Origin: an uncultured Christensenella sp.
Lineage (GTDB): Bacteria > Bacillota > Clostridia > Christensenellales > Borkfalkiaceae
DNA: 64,000 nucleotides
Assembly (NCBI GenBank): GCA_910578565.1
Contig: CAJTQF010000002.1
Location: 209,576-273,575, forward strand
Reading direction: 5' to 3'
Numbering within the stretch: the stretch's first letter is position 1; each line of letters begins with the position of its first letter. Made by a program: the position numbers and the translations under genes. This document shows, piece after piece, positions 23,884-32,763 of this stretch. Below the pieces are notes generated by a model. The model saw nothing but the letters and a program-made list of their open reading frames with translations, made no database searches and was not told the origin of the DNA.

Positions 23884-26800
23884 TTACTTTTTTATAAGAG
23901 TGAGCAACACTTTTTCGCCGTTGATGTTCTGCTCTCTGGTGTAGCCGTCCGCCGCGCCTTCGCATATTTTTTCCGCAAGCACGTCGCCCGCAAAATTGCC
24001 CGATTGCAACACCTGTTGCGCCCTGCCGCAAGCCTTGTAAAAGACGTTAATCCTGTCGGTTACTTCAAAGCCCGCGTCTTTACGCATATTCTGGATTTTT
24101 GAAACAAGTTCCCTTTCAACGCCTTCTAAAATAAGTTCTTCGGTCAACGCGGTGTCAAGCGCAACTGTGATACCCCTGTCTTCCGCCGCAATGAAGCCGC
24201 CCGCGCTTTCGGTGAAAACCTGCAAATCTTCCAGCGTTAATGTAACGTCCAGCCCGGGTATATTGTAAACGCCGCCGTCCTTTACTGCCGTCACAACTTC
24301 TTTCGCGTTGCAGCCGCCCAAAAAGGCGGAAATCGCGCCCAGCTTTTTACCGTACTTGGGTCCCAGAGTTTTAAGCTGCGGCTTTAACCTGTACGTTATA
24401 TACTTATCCGCGTCGTCCGCAAACTCGAAACTCTTTATATTCAGTTCGTCGAGAACTATTGCGCGTTCGTCTTCCGAAAGGTCTATATTGCGGGTTGACA
24501 CCACAATCATTTTGGCAAGCGGCTGACGGTTTTTCAAATTGCCCGCGTTTCTTGCCGCCCTGCCCAGAACTACGATATCAAGCACTTCTTCCATTCCGTC
24601 TTCCAAAGCCCTGTCGATATAATTTTTATCGGCTTTGGGGAACTCGCAAAGATGAACGGAAGCGGGCTGGTCCGCAAAGAAGCGCGGCACGAGATTGCGG
24701 TAAATCATTTCCGCCATAAAGGGCGTGTACGGAGCCGTAAGTTTTGCAATGGTGACTAAAACCGTATACAAAGTGGTGTACGCCGCCGCCTTGTCTTCGG
24801 TCATATCCGCCCCCCAGTACCTGTCCCTGCCGCGGCGGACGTACCAGTTTGAAAGCACGTCTGCAAAGTCCTGCAACGCGCGCGCACTTTCGAAAATTTC
24901 GTACTTTTCAAGACTTTGATCAACGAACGCCGTAAGCGAATTGAGCTTTGACAAAATCCATTTGTCCATTACGCTCAATTTACACTGTGCAAGCGAATAC
25001 TTTGACGGGTCGTATTTGTCGATTTCGGCATACAGCGTAAAGAACGCGTACGTGTTCCACAGCGTACCCATAAATTTGCGCTGCGCTTCCGATACGGTTT
25101 CTTCGGCAAAGCGAGAAGGCAGCCACGGCGCGGAAGACGTGTAAAAATACCACCTTACCGCGTCGGCGCCCTGTTTGTCCAGCACGCTCCAGGGATCAAC
25201 CACGTTGCCCTTGTGTTTAGACATTTTTATACCGTTTTTATCGTTCACGTGACCGAGAACAATACAGTTTTTAAATGGCGCTTTATTGAAAAGAATGGTG
25301 TTTATTACAAGCAGGGTATAAAACCAGCCGCGCGTCTGGTCCACCGCTTCGGAGATAAAATCGGCGGGGAAAGTCTTTTCAAAAACTTCTCTGTTTTCAA
25401 ACGGATAATGATACTGGGCAAAAGGCATCGAACCGGAGTCGAACCAGCAGTCGATAACTTCGGGCGTGCGCGACATCTTGCCGCCGCACTTCGGACACTT
25501 ACAGGTAAGTTTATCAAGATAGGGACGGTGAAGTTCTGTTTCGCCCTTGACGTTGCATTTTTCTTTAAGTTCCGATTTAGAGCCTATTACTTCTATTGCG
25601 CCGCAGTCGGGGCAGACCCATACGGGCAACGGAGTTCCCCAGTATCTGTCGCGGGAAAGTCCCCAGTCTATTACGTTTTCAAGGAAGTTGCCCATTCTGC
25701 CTTCCTTTATGGTGTCGGGCATCCAGTTGACAGAACGGTTGGCTTTTATAATCTCTTTTTTAGCTTTGGTAACTTCTATAAACCAGCTGGACTTTGCATA
25801 ATACAAAAGGGGCGTGTCGCACCGCCAGCAATGAGGATAGTCGTGTTCGAAAGGAATTACTTTGAAAAGCAGCCCGCTTTTTTCAAGCCTGTCCAGAATG
25901 GGCTTATCGGCTTTTTTGGCGAACACTCCGTTTAAACTTTCAAAACGGCTGTCAAAGCAGCCGCGCTCGTCCACCAACTGGACAACGGGCAGTCCGTAAC
26001 GCTTGCCTACCTTATAGTCGTCTTCGCCGAATGCGGGGGCGATATGAACTACGCCCGTGCCATCGCCCATGGTTACGTAACCGTCGCAGACGATAAAATG
26101 TGCCTTGGGGGTTGCGTTTGCGGGGGATATGCGCAAAATTTCCTTTGCGGTCTCTTCAAACAGCGGCTCGTATTCAAGCCCTTCCCACTCGCTGCCCGCC
26201 TTTTTGTCAACCACATTGTATTCTTCGAAGAACTTTGAAACAAGCGCTTCGGCTAAAATATATCTTGCGCCGTCCGCTTCTATTTCAACGTAAGGCTCGC
26301 ATGGGTTCATACATAGCGCCACGTTGGAAGGCAACGTCCAGGGGGTAGTAGTCCAAGCGAGTATATAGCGGTTTTCGCTTCCCTTTACCTTAAATTTTGC
26401 GACGGCGGAATTTTCCTTTACCGATTTGTAACCCTGCGCAACTTCGTGCGAAGAGAGCGCAGTGCCGCATCTGGGGCAGTAAGGCACAATTTTATGCCCC
26501 TTGTACAAAAGCCCCTTTTTGTGCATTTCTTTAATAGCCCACCACTCGGACTCTATATAATTGTCGTCGTAGGTGACGTAGGGGTTGTCCATATCCACCC
26601 AGTAACCTACCCTGTCGGACATTTTTTCCCATTCGCCTTTGTACTTCCATACCGACTGCTTGCACTTTTGGATAAAGGGTTCTATGCCGTAACCTTCTAT
26701 CTGCTGCTTGCCGTCAAGCCCCAAAGACTTTTCAACTTCAAGCTCGACGGGAAGACCGTGCGTATCCCAGCCCGCTTTTCTTAAAACGTGGAAGCCTTTC

Positions 26801-27021
26801 ATAGTCTTATATCTGGGAATTATATCTTTCATTACGCGGGTCAGAATATGACCGATATGCGGCTTTCCGTTGGCTGTGGGGGGACCGTCGTAAAATGAAA
26901 ACTCTTCGCCCCCGATACTGCTTTCAACGCTCTTTTCAAAAACTTTGTTCTCTTTCCAAAAGTCTATAATTTCCTTTTCGCGCTCAACGAAGTTCAAAGA
27001 AGTATCTACCTTATTGTACAT
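23884..27021 (-). CDS. ileS: Isoleucyl-tRNA synthetase
   Basis: A 1045-residue class I synthetase. HIGH-type PHIGH lies near residue 55 and KMSKHKG near 600; the editing domain sits between them (WTTTPWTLPSN). Length and features such as WWAIKEMHKKGLLYKGHKIVPYCPRCGT resemble the long eukaryote-like IleS2 class, known for low mupirocin sensitivity. Start at the ATG at 27021, with AAGGAG upstream; the frame extends 24 codons further into the leader. Expression is probably controlled by the T-box upstream. Confidence 0.95.
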   Translation of the reverse strand: MYNKVDTSLNFVEREKEIIDFWKENKVFEKSVESSIGGEEFSFYDGPPTANGKPHIGHILTRVMKDIIPRYKTMKGFHVLRKAGWDTHGLPVELEVEKSLGLDGKQQIEGYGIEPFIQKCKQSVWKYKGEWEKMSDRVGYWVDMDNPYVTYDDNYIESEWWAIKEMHKKGLLYKGHKIVPYCPRCGTALSSHEVAQGYKSVKENSAVAKFKVKGSENRYILAWTTTPWTLPSNVALCMNPCEPYVEIEADGARYILAEALVSKFFEEYNVVDKKAGSEWEGLEYEPLFEETAKEILRISPANATPKAHFIVCDGYVTMGDGTGVVHIAPAFGEDDYKVGKRYGLPVVQLVDERGCFDSRFESLNGVFAKKADKPILDRLEKSGLLFKVIPFEHDYPHCWRCDTPLLYYAKSSWFIEVTKAKKEIIKANRSVNWMPDTIKEGRMGNFLENVIDWGLSRDRYWGTPLPVWVCPDCGAIEVIGSKSELKEKCNVKGETELHRPYLDKLTCKCPKCGGKMSRTPEVIDCWFDSGSMPFAQYHYPFENREVFEKTFPADFISEAVDQTRGWFYTLLVINTILFNKAPFKNCIVLGHVNDKNGIKMSKHKGNVVDPWSVLDKQGADAVRWYFYTSSAPWLPSRFAEETVSEAQRKFMGTLWNTYAFFTLYAEIDKYDPSKYSLAQCKLSVMDKWILSKLNSLTAFVDQSLEKYEIFESARALQDFADVLSNWYVRRGRDRYWGADMTEDKAAAYTTLYTVLVTIAKLTAPYTPFMAEMIYRNLVPRFFADQPASVHLCEFPKADKNYIDRALEDGMEEVLDIVVLGRAARNAGNLKNRQPLAKMIVVSTRNIDLSEDERAIVLDELNIKSFEFADDADKYITYRLKPQLKTLGPKYGKKLGAISAFLGGCNAKEVVTAVKDGGVYNIPGLDVTLTLEDLQVFTESAGGFIAAEDRGITVALDTALTEELILEGVERELVSKIQNMRKDAGFEVTDRINVFYKACGRAQQVLQSGNFAGDVLAEKICEGAADGYTREQNINGEKVLLTLIKK

Positions 27022-27288
27022 TCTGCACTCCTTAAAAATATAAAATAGGCGTCCGAGTTTCGGACGCCGTAAAATGCGCTTATAAACCACCAAAACAAAC
27101 GAACATTTGCCGTAACTTGTGACGGGTTACGAAACCGTATTTTCTTAATTGCCGTGACTTTCGGAAAATAAGCTGAAAGGTGATATTTTTCAAACGCGCT
27201 TGCTCCCTTGCACCGGACGGAAGCTCTCTGCAAAGCGATACGTTTAAAAACGGTTGTCCTTTGTCATAGCCTTTAAAGGTTAAATTGT
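27022..27288 (-). promoter_or_regulatory. T-box leader of ileS
   Basis: Read on the minus strand: AGAGAGC (27223-27229), the distal CCGGTGCAAGG, a specifier-region ATC (27182-27184, an Ile codon), a T-box-like TGGTGGTTTATAAGCGC (27075-27095), then a competing terminator GGCGTCCGA-AAC-TCGGACGCC (27048-27068) followed by T-rich sequence. In this class uncharged tRNA-Ile pairs with the specifier and the TGG of the T-box and prevents termination. The T-box match is partial. Confidence 0.8.
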
Positions 27289-27294
27289 ATTTTT

Positions 27295-27323
27295 ATTATA
27301 TTAAACCGCTTTAAAAAAGTAAA
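27295..27323 (-). promoter_or_regulatory. Promoter of the ileS leader
   Basis: TTTACT (27318-27323), 17 bases, TATAAT (27295-27300) on the minus strand; start near 27288 gives a leader of about 270 nt. Confidence 0.65.
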
Positions 27324-27350
27324 GCATTTAAAAGCCGCTGACCGTATAAA

Positions 27351-28382
27351 TTATTGTAAAGCAATCTGGGCGGCGGCGTTAATATCCAGCGCGGCAAAGT
27401 TACCCGCGCGGTACTGTATAAGCCCTTCGGCGGCAATCATTGCGGCGTTGTCCGTGCAATACTTTTTTTCAGGCAGTATAAGTTTTAAATCCGCCTTTGC
27501 GCACTCGTCCGAAAGCCGCGTCCTGAGATATTCGTTCGCCGCGACTCCGCCGCCCGCCGTAACCGTATTTACACCCAGCCTTACCGCGCAACCGACCGTC
27601 TTTTTAACCAGCGGTTCCAAAGCGGAAACCTGAAATGAAGCGGCAACGTCCGCGGGGTTAAACTTTTCGCCGCGCTGCGCGCTGTTGTGGCAAAAATTCA
27701 TAACCGCGGTCTTTAACCCGCTGTACGAAAACTGCATTTTGCCGCTGTTTCTGACAAGCGCCTGCGGCAGGGTTATTTCCGCCTTTCCGCTCTCCGCCAG
27801 CCTTTGCACATTCGGTCCCCCGGGATAGGGCAAACCTAAAATTCTCGCAACCTTGTCAAACGCTTCGCCCGCGGCGTCGTCGCAGGTAGACCCAAGAACT
27901 TCAAATTCGGTATAGCTTTTTGTGTGCAATATCGCGGTATGTCCGCCGCTTGCAAGCAAAGTCACGTAGGGCGGTTTAAGATTGCCGTCGCAAAGGTACG
28001 CCGCGGCGAGATGACCGCGGATATGGTTTACCGCAATGAGCGGAATATTTAAAGAATACGCCAAAGACTTAGCAAACGACAACCCAACCAGAAGTGCGCC
28101 CAAAAGCCCCGCGCCGTAGGTCACGGCAACCGCGTCCAAATCTTTTAATGTAATACCCGCTTCCTTTACTGCGCGTAAAACTGCGCCGTCCACCGCGTCC
28201 GTGTGCACGCGCGAAGCAATTTCAGGCACTACGCCGCCGTATTTAGCCTGTTCTTCCGCGGAAGAAATTATCACGCTCGAAAGCAGTTTACCCCCGCGGA
28301 TAACGGCGGCGGCTGTTTCGTCGCAACTGGATTCTATCCCCAATATTACGGGAGTTTCTTTAATGGTAAAATTTCCGTACAT
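27351..28382 (-). CDS. tsaD: tRNA N6-threonylcarbamoyltransferase TsaD
   Basis: A 343-residue TsaD/Kae1 protein that transfers threonylcarbamoyl to A37 of ANN-decoding tRNAs. It starts with LGIESSCDETAAAV, and the metal-binding HIRGH lies near residue 120. Length is usual. It follows prfB with a small hairpin between; no SD is evident at the ATG. The partner genes tsaB and tsaE are not in this window. Confidence 0.95.
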   Translation of the reverse strand: MYGNFTIKETPVILGIESSCDETAAAVIRGGKLLSSVIISSAEEQAKYGGVVPEIASRVHTDAVDGAVLRAVKEAGITLKDLDAVAVTYGAGLLGALLVGLSFAKSLAYSLNIPLIAVNHIRGHLAAAYLCDGNLKPPYVTLLASGGHTAILHTKSYTEFEVLGSTCDDAAGEAFDKVARILGLPYPGGPNVQRLAESGKAEITLPQALVRNSGKMQFSYSGLKTAVMNFCHNSAQRGEKFNPADVAASFQVSALEPLVKKTVGCAVRLGVNTVTAGGGVAANEYLRTRLSDECAKADLKLILPEKKYCTDNAAMIAAEGLIQYRAGNFAALDINAAAQIALQ

Positions 28383-28391
28383 AATTCAAAT

Positions 28392-28410
28392 GCGGCGGTC
28401 CTGCCGCCGC
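28392..28410. terminator. Hairpin between prfB and tsaD
   Basis: GCGGCGG and CCGCCGC pair around a 5-nt loop between the prfB stop and the tsaD start; on the minus strand ATTTGAATT follows. A weak terminator or attenuating structure. Confidence 0.5.
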
Positions 28411-28416
28411 GTTAAC

Positions 28417-29517
28417 TTATATGGTCTTTTTCAAATAATCGATTATAAAGCCCTGAATGTCGCCGTCCATTACCGACTGCACGTTTGTATTTTCGTAACC
28501 CGTGCGGTGGTCTTTTACGAGAGTGTACGGACAGAACACGTAAGAGCGTATCTGGCTGCCCCACTCTATCTTTTTAATTTCGCCTTTAAGTTCGGCGTCG
28601 GCTGCTTCGCGCTCGGCAATCTGTCTTTCAATCAGCTTGGCGCGCAGGTACTGGAAAGCCATTTCCTTGTTCTGGAGCTGGCTTCTTTCATTCTGGCAGG
28701 TAACGACTATGCCCGTAGGGAAGTGGGTTATTCTTATCGCAGTTTCGGTCTTGTTGACCTTCTGTCCGCCCGCGCCGGACGAACGGTACACGTCTATCCT
28801 TATATCTTCGTCACGGATTTCAACGTCCGCTTCGTCGTCCACTTCGGGCATAACTTCCAGGGACGCAAACGACGTGTGGCGGCGTTTGTTACTGTCGAAC
28901 GGGGATATGCGCACAAGCCTGTGAACGCCCTTTTCCGCTTTTAAAAAGCCGTAGGCGTTTTCACCGTCCACACGGAAACTCACGCTCTTCAAGCCCGCTT
29001 CGTCGCCGTCTTCAAAATCCATTTCCGTGACTTTAAAGCCCGAACGCTCGCAATAGCGGGTGTACATTCTGTAAAGCATCTGTGTCCAGTCGCACGCTTC
29101 GGTGCCGCCAGCGCCCGAGTGCAGGTTTAAAATTGCGTTGTTGCCGTCGTACTTGCCGCGAAGAAGCGCGCGTATGCGCATTTGTTCTATGTCGTCTTCT
29201 GCGGCGGAAATCATTTCTTCCAGTTCGGGGATAAGGCTTTCGTCGTCCGCTTCTTCAATCAAGTCGATAAACGCGAATGTGTCCGCAAGCGCGGTTTCGC
29301 CCTTTTTGTAAGAATTTATTTTATTTTCTACCGCCGAAATTTCCCTGCCTATTTTTTTGGACTTTTCCAAGTCCTGCCAGACTTCGGGATTTTCCTGTTC
29401 GGTTTTAAGCCCTTCAAGCCTTGCGCCGAGATTATCGATATCCAACGCGTACTTTGCTTCCGCAAGAGTGTTTTCAAGGGATTTTAATTTTAATCTGTAA
29501 TCGTCTGCCTTAAACAT
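28417..29517 (-). CDS. prfB: Peptide chain release factor 2
   Basis: A 366-residue RF2 for UGA and UAA. The anticodon-like SPF (ISPFDSNKRR) and the catalytic GGQ (SSGAGGQKVNKT) identify it. In many bacteria prfB needs a +1 frameshift at an in-frame UGA near codon 25; here the frame is continuous through that region (KYALDIDNL), so the autoregulatory frameshift is absent. It follows secA by 65 bp, a common Bacillota order. Confidence 0.95.
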   Translation of the reverse strand: MFKADDYRLKLKSLENTLAEAKYALDIDNLGARLEGLKTEQENPEVWQDLEKSKKIGREISAVENKINSYKKGETALADTFAFIDLIEEADDESLIPELEEMISAAEDDIEQMRIRALLRGKYDGNNAILNLHSGAGGTEACDWTQMLYRMYTRYCERSGFKVTEMDFEDGDEAGLKSVSFRVDGENAYGFLKAEKGVHRLVRISPFDSNKRRHTSFASLEVMPEVDDEADVEIRDEDIRIDVYRSSGAGGQKVNKTETAIRITHFPTGIVVTCQNERSQLQNKEMAFQYLRAKLIERQIAEREAADAELKGEIKKIEWGSQIRSYVFCPYTLVKDHRTGYENTNVQSVMDGDIQGFIIDYLKKTI

Positions 29518-29582
29518 AAACGTTCCGTCTGACAGGCAACGCCCGTCGCTTATCTTTATTTTTTACCGTCCGGAAAACACTC

Positions 29583-32552
29583 TTACTTGTGGTCGTTCCA
29601 GTAGCAACAGTCCTTATATTTTTTGCCGCTCCCGCAGGGGCAGGGGTCGTTTCTGCCCGCTTTCGCCTGCTTGTCAACCGTTTTGGGCTGGGCTTTGCCG
29701 CCTATGTTCGCGGTCAGGTTTTCTAGGGATTTGGGCGCGTCGCCTATAACCGTGGGATTCGCCGCCGCGCTTTGCGCGGGAGCGGATTTTTCCCTGGCGG
29801 TGTTGTTTTCCGCAATCTGCTTGGCGCGGGCTGCAACTGCGGGGTTCACCGAAGTTATGGGCGCACGGGGCGCAGCCTGCGGCACGCGGACTATCCTGCC
29901 CTTTAAAAGTCTTGAAATAGTATTTATCTGGATACGGTCTATCATTTCGTCAAACATCTGATAGCCTTCCTGTTTGTATGCAATTACGGGGTCCTGCTGG
30001 GCGTAACCGCGCAGACCTATACCCTTACGCAACTGGTCCATTGCGTCGATATGGTCAATCCAGTTTCTGTCAACCCCGCGCAAAAGCTCGTTGCGCTCTA
30101 CCTGGCGGTAGTCTACCTGACCGTCCGTTTCTTCGTAAATATTGTCTATTTTCTGCTCGTACGCCTTGCACACTTCTTTCGAAATTTTGTCTATCGCGTA
30201 ATCGTAGTCCCACGTTTCAAGCATATCGCGCGTGATGACAAAAGTACATTCGTCGGGATAAACGCGCTGTTGCAACGCTTCGTTCAAAGCGTTCTCGTCC
30301 CATTTTTCGGGCAGGGCTTCGGTGTTAACCGTCTCGCCGACAACCTTTGCAATGTAGTCGGGGATATATTTGAGCATCTGTTCGTGAACGTCTTCACCCT
30401 TCAAAACCTTCATACGTTCGCCGTAAATGGTTTTGCGCTGTTCGTTCATTACTTCGTCGTATTGCAGTGTGTGTTTTCTTATGCCGAAGTTTCTGCCCTC
30501 GATTGCCCTTTGCGCGTTTTCAATCGAGCGCGAAAGCATTCTGGATTGCAGACACTGGTCTTCTTCTATTTTGAACACGTTGTAAAGCTGTTTCATTCTC
30601 TCGCCGCCGAAGCGTTTTGCAAGGTCGTCTTCAAGCGAGATAAAGAATATCGAGTCGCCGGGGTCGCCCTGGCGTCCGCTTCGTCCGCGGAGCTGGTTGT
30701 CTATACGGCGCGATTCGTGACGCTCGGTACCGAGAATGCACAGACCGCCCGCCGCTATAACTTTTTCCTTTTCGGCGTCCGTTTCCTTTTTGTACATTTC
30801 GTAAAGTTCGGCGTATCTTGCGCGCGCGGCTTTTTCCTCTTCGGTAAATTCGCGGTCTGCGTAAGAAATCGCCACTTCAATCATTTCGTGGTCGAAGCCT
30901 TCTTCGCGCATACGCTTGTTGGCAAGGTATTCGGGGTTGCCGCCCAAAAGAATATCCGTTCCGCGCCCCGCCATATTGGTAGCAATGGTTACCGCGCCGT
31001 ATCTGCCCGCCTGCGCCACTATTTCGGCTTCGCGCTCGTGGTTTTTCGCGTTCAGAATATTGTGCTTCACGCCGTTGCGGCGCAACAGCCTTGAAATTTC
31101 TTCCGATTTATCTACGGTCACCGTACCGATAAGCACGGGCTGCCCTTTTTCGTGTCTTTCGACAACTTCGTTGACGATAGCTTTCTTTTTGCCTTCCACC
31201 GTAGAGTAAATCATATCGGCATAATCCACCCTTTGCACGGGGCGATTAGTGGGAATTTCCACTACGTCCAACGAGTATATGGTTCTGAATTCGTCTTCTT
31301 CGGTCTTGGCGGTACCCGTCATACCCGAAAGTTTTGAATAAAGTCTGAAATAGTTCTGGAAAGTTACGGTTGCGTGGGTCTTGTTTTCGTCCTTTACCTT
31401 AACTTTTTCCTTGGCTTCGATTGCCTGGTGAAGTCCGTCTGAATACCTTCTTCCGTTCAGGACGCGTCCCGTAAATTCGTCTACTATCAGAATTTCGCCG
31501 TCTGCGGAAACTATATAATCTTCGTCGCGCTTGAAAAGCTCGTGCGCTTTCAGCGCCTGCTGTATGTGGTGGTTTAAATCGGCGTTCTCTATATCGCCAA
31601 GGTTGGCAATATTAAAGAACCGCTCCGCTTTTTCCGCGCCCTTTTCGGTTATGGTTACGGACTTGTCCTTTCTGTCTATGATATAGTCCCAGTTTTCCAT
31701 TTCCTGCAATATTTTCGCAAGCTGGTCGCTGGCTTCCTGTTCGTCCTTGTTTAAATCCTTTTTCTTCTTTGAAGGACTCTTTTTCTCCGCGTCCTTTTTA
31801 TCGTCGTCAAAGCCGCCGGAAAGCGTTCTTACGAATTTGTCCACATCTTCGTACAGCTTTGAACTTTCGCCGCCCCTGCCGGAAATAATCAAGGGCGTTC
31901 TCGCTTCGTCAATGAGAATCGAGTCGACTTCGTCGATAATACAGAAGTTGAGCTCTCTCTGTACCATTGCGGGGATTGAAGTTTTCAGGTTGTCCCTCAA
32001 ATAGTCGAAACCGAGTTCGTTATTGGTTGCGTAAATAATGTCGCACTGATACGCCTTTTTCTTTTCTTCGTCGTCCATACCGGGGACAACAACGCCGCAG
32101 GTCAAGCCCATAAATTTATGAACTTTGCCCATCCACTCGGCGTCGCGCTTTGCGAGATAGTCGTTGACGGTGACGATATGCACGCCCTTGCCCGTCAGCG
32201 CGTTGAGATATGCGGGCAGGGTGGAAACGAGAGTTTTACCTTCGCCCGTCTTCATTTCGGCAATTCGTCCCTGGTGCAGGCAGATGCCGCCTATTATCTG
32301 CACGTGGAAGTGTTTCATCTTCAGCACGCGCCAGCTTGCTTCCCTTAAAGCGGCGAACGCGTCGAAAAGAATATCGTCCAGCGTTTCGCCCGTAGCCAGC
32401 CTGTCCTTTAAAATTTTGGTCTGACCTTTCAATTCTTCGTCGGACATAGCCGCGTATTTAGGTTCGAGTTCTTCAACCTTTAACGCAAGTTTATTAAGTT
32501 TTTTAACAGACCTGCGGCTGTCTGAACCGAGTATAAATTTAATTAAGCCCAT
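29583..32552 (-). CDS. secA: Protein translocase subunit SecA
   Basis: A 989-residue SecA motor ATPase that drives export through SecYEG. Walker A is in MKTGEGKT, Walker B in the DEVDSILIDEART segment, helicase motif NMAGRGTDILLGGN is present, and the C-terminus carries the zinc-binding NDPCPCGSGKKYKDCC tail that contacts SecB or ribosomes. An acidic/Lys-rich insertion of about 35 residues (near 245-285, KKDAEKKSPSKKKKDLNKD) is unusual. RBS CGGAG before the ATG. Confidence 0.97.
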   Translation of the reverse strand: MGLIKFILGSDSRRSVKKLNKLALKVEELEPKYAAMSDEELKGQTKILKDRLATGETLDDILFDAFAALREASWRVLKMKHFHVQIIGGICLHQGRIAEMKTGEGKTLVSTLPAYLNALTGKGVHIVTVNDYLAKRDAEWMGKVHKFMGLTCGVVVPGMDDEEKKKAYQCDIIYATNNELGFDYLRDNLKTSIPAMVQRELNFCIIDEVDSILIDEARTPLIISGRGGESSKLYEDVDKFVRTLSGGFDDDKKDAEKKSPSKKKKDLNKDEQEASDQLAKILQEMENWDYIIDRKDKSVTITEKGAEKAERFFNIANLGDIENADLNHHIQQALKAHELFKRDEDYIVSADGEILIVDEFTGRVLNGRRYSDGLHQAIEAKEKVKVKDENKTHATVTFQNYFRLYSKLSGMTGTAKTEEDEFRTIYSLDVVEIPTNRPVQRVDYADMIYSTVEGKKKAIVNEVVERHEKGQPVLIGTVTVDKSEEISRLLRRNGVKHNILNAKNHEREAEIVAQAGRYGAVTIATNMAGRGTDILLGGNPEYLANKRMREEGFDHEMIEVAISYADREFTEEEKAARARYAELYEMYKKETDAEKEKVIAAGGLCILGTERHESRRIDNQLRGRSGRQGDPGDSIFFISLEDDLAKRFGGERMKQLYNVFKIEEDQCLQSRMLSRSIENAQRAIEGRNFGIRKHTLQYDEVMNEQRKTIYGERMKVLKGEDVHEQMLKYIPDYIAKVVGETVNTEALPEKWDENALNEALQQRVYPDECTFVITRDMLETWDYDYAIDKISKEVCKAYEQKIDNIYEETDGQVDYRQVERNELLRGVDRNWIDHIDAMDQLRKGIGLRGYAQQDPVIAYKQEGYQMFDEMIDRIQINTISRLLKGRIVRVPQAAPRAPITSVNPAVAARAKQIAENNTAREKSAPAQSAAANPTVIGDAPKSLENLTANIGGKAQPKTVDKQAKAGRNDPCPCGSGKKYKDCCYWNDHK

Positions 32553-32712
32553 AAATTACTCCGTTTTAAAGCAGAGCAGAGTACACTACCCTACATTATT
32601 AGTCAGTATAATTGTACTACATTCAAGATAATAAGTAAAATTGTTTTTAAAGGAAATTGTATTTTTTTGGAAAAACTTAACTTCCGCAACACTTTATTGA
32701 CAATTATATTCT

Positions 32713-32746
32713 ATTTTAAATGCCGCCGCGCATTGTGCGCGGCGGC
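32713..32746 (-). terminator. Terminator of ade
   Basis: GCCGCCGCGCA pairs with its complement around a 2-nt loop, then ATTTAAAAT on the minus strand; 17 bp after the stop. Confidence 0.75.
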
Positions 32747-32763
32747 AAAAACCGTATAACCGA

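Noticed and set aside
28417..29517. Programmed frameshift in prfB
   Set aside because: The frame is continuous, with no UGA at the expected site.
30051..31094. 347-codon plus-strand frame opposite secA
   Set aside because: It is the antisense of secA codons; residue pattern shows no fold and there is no RBS.
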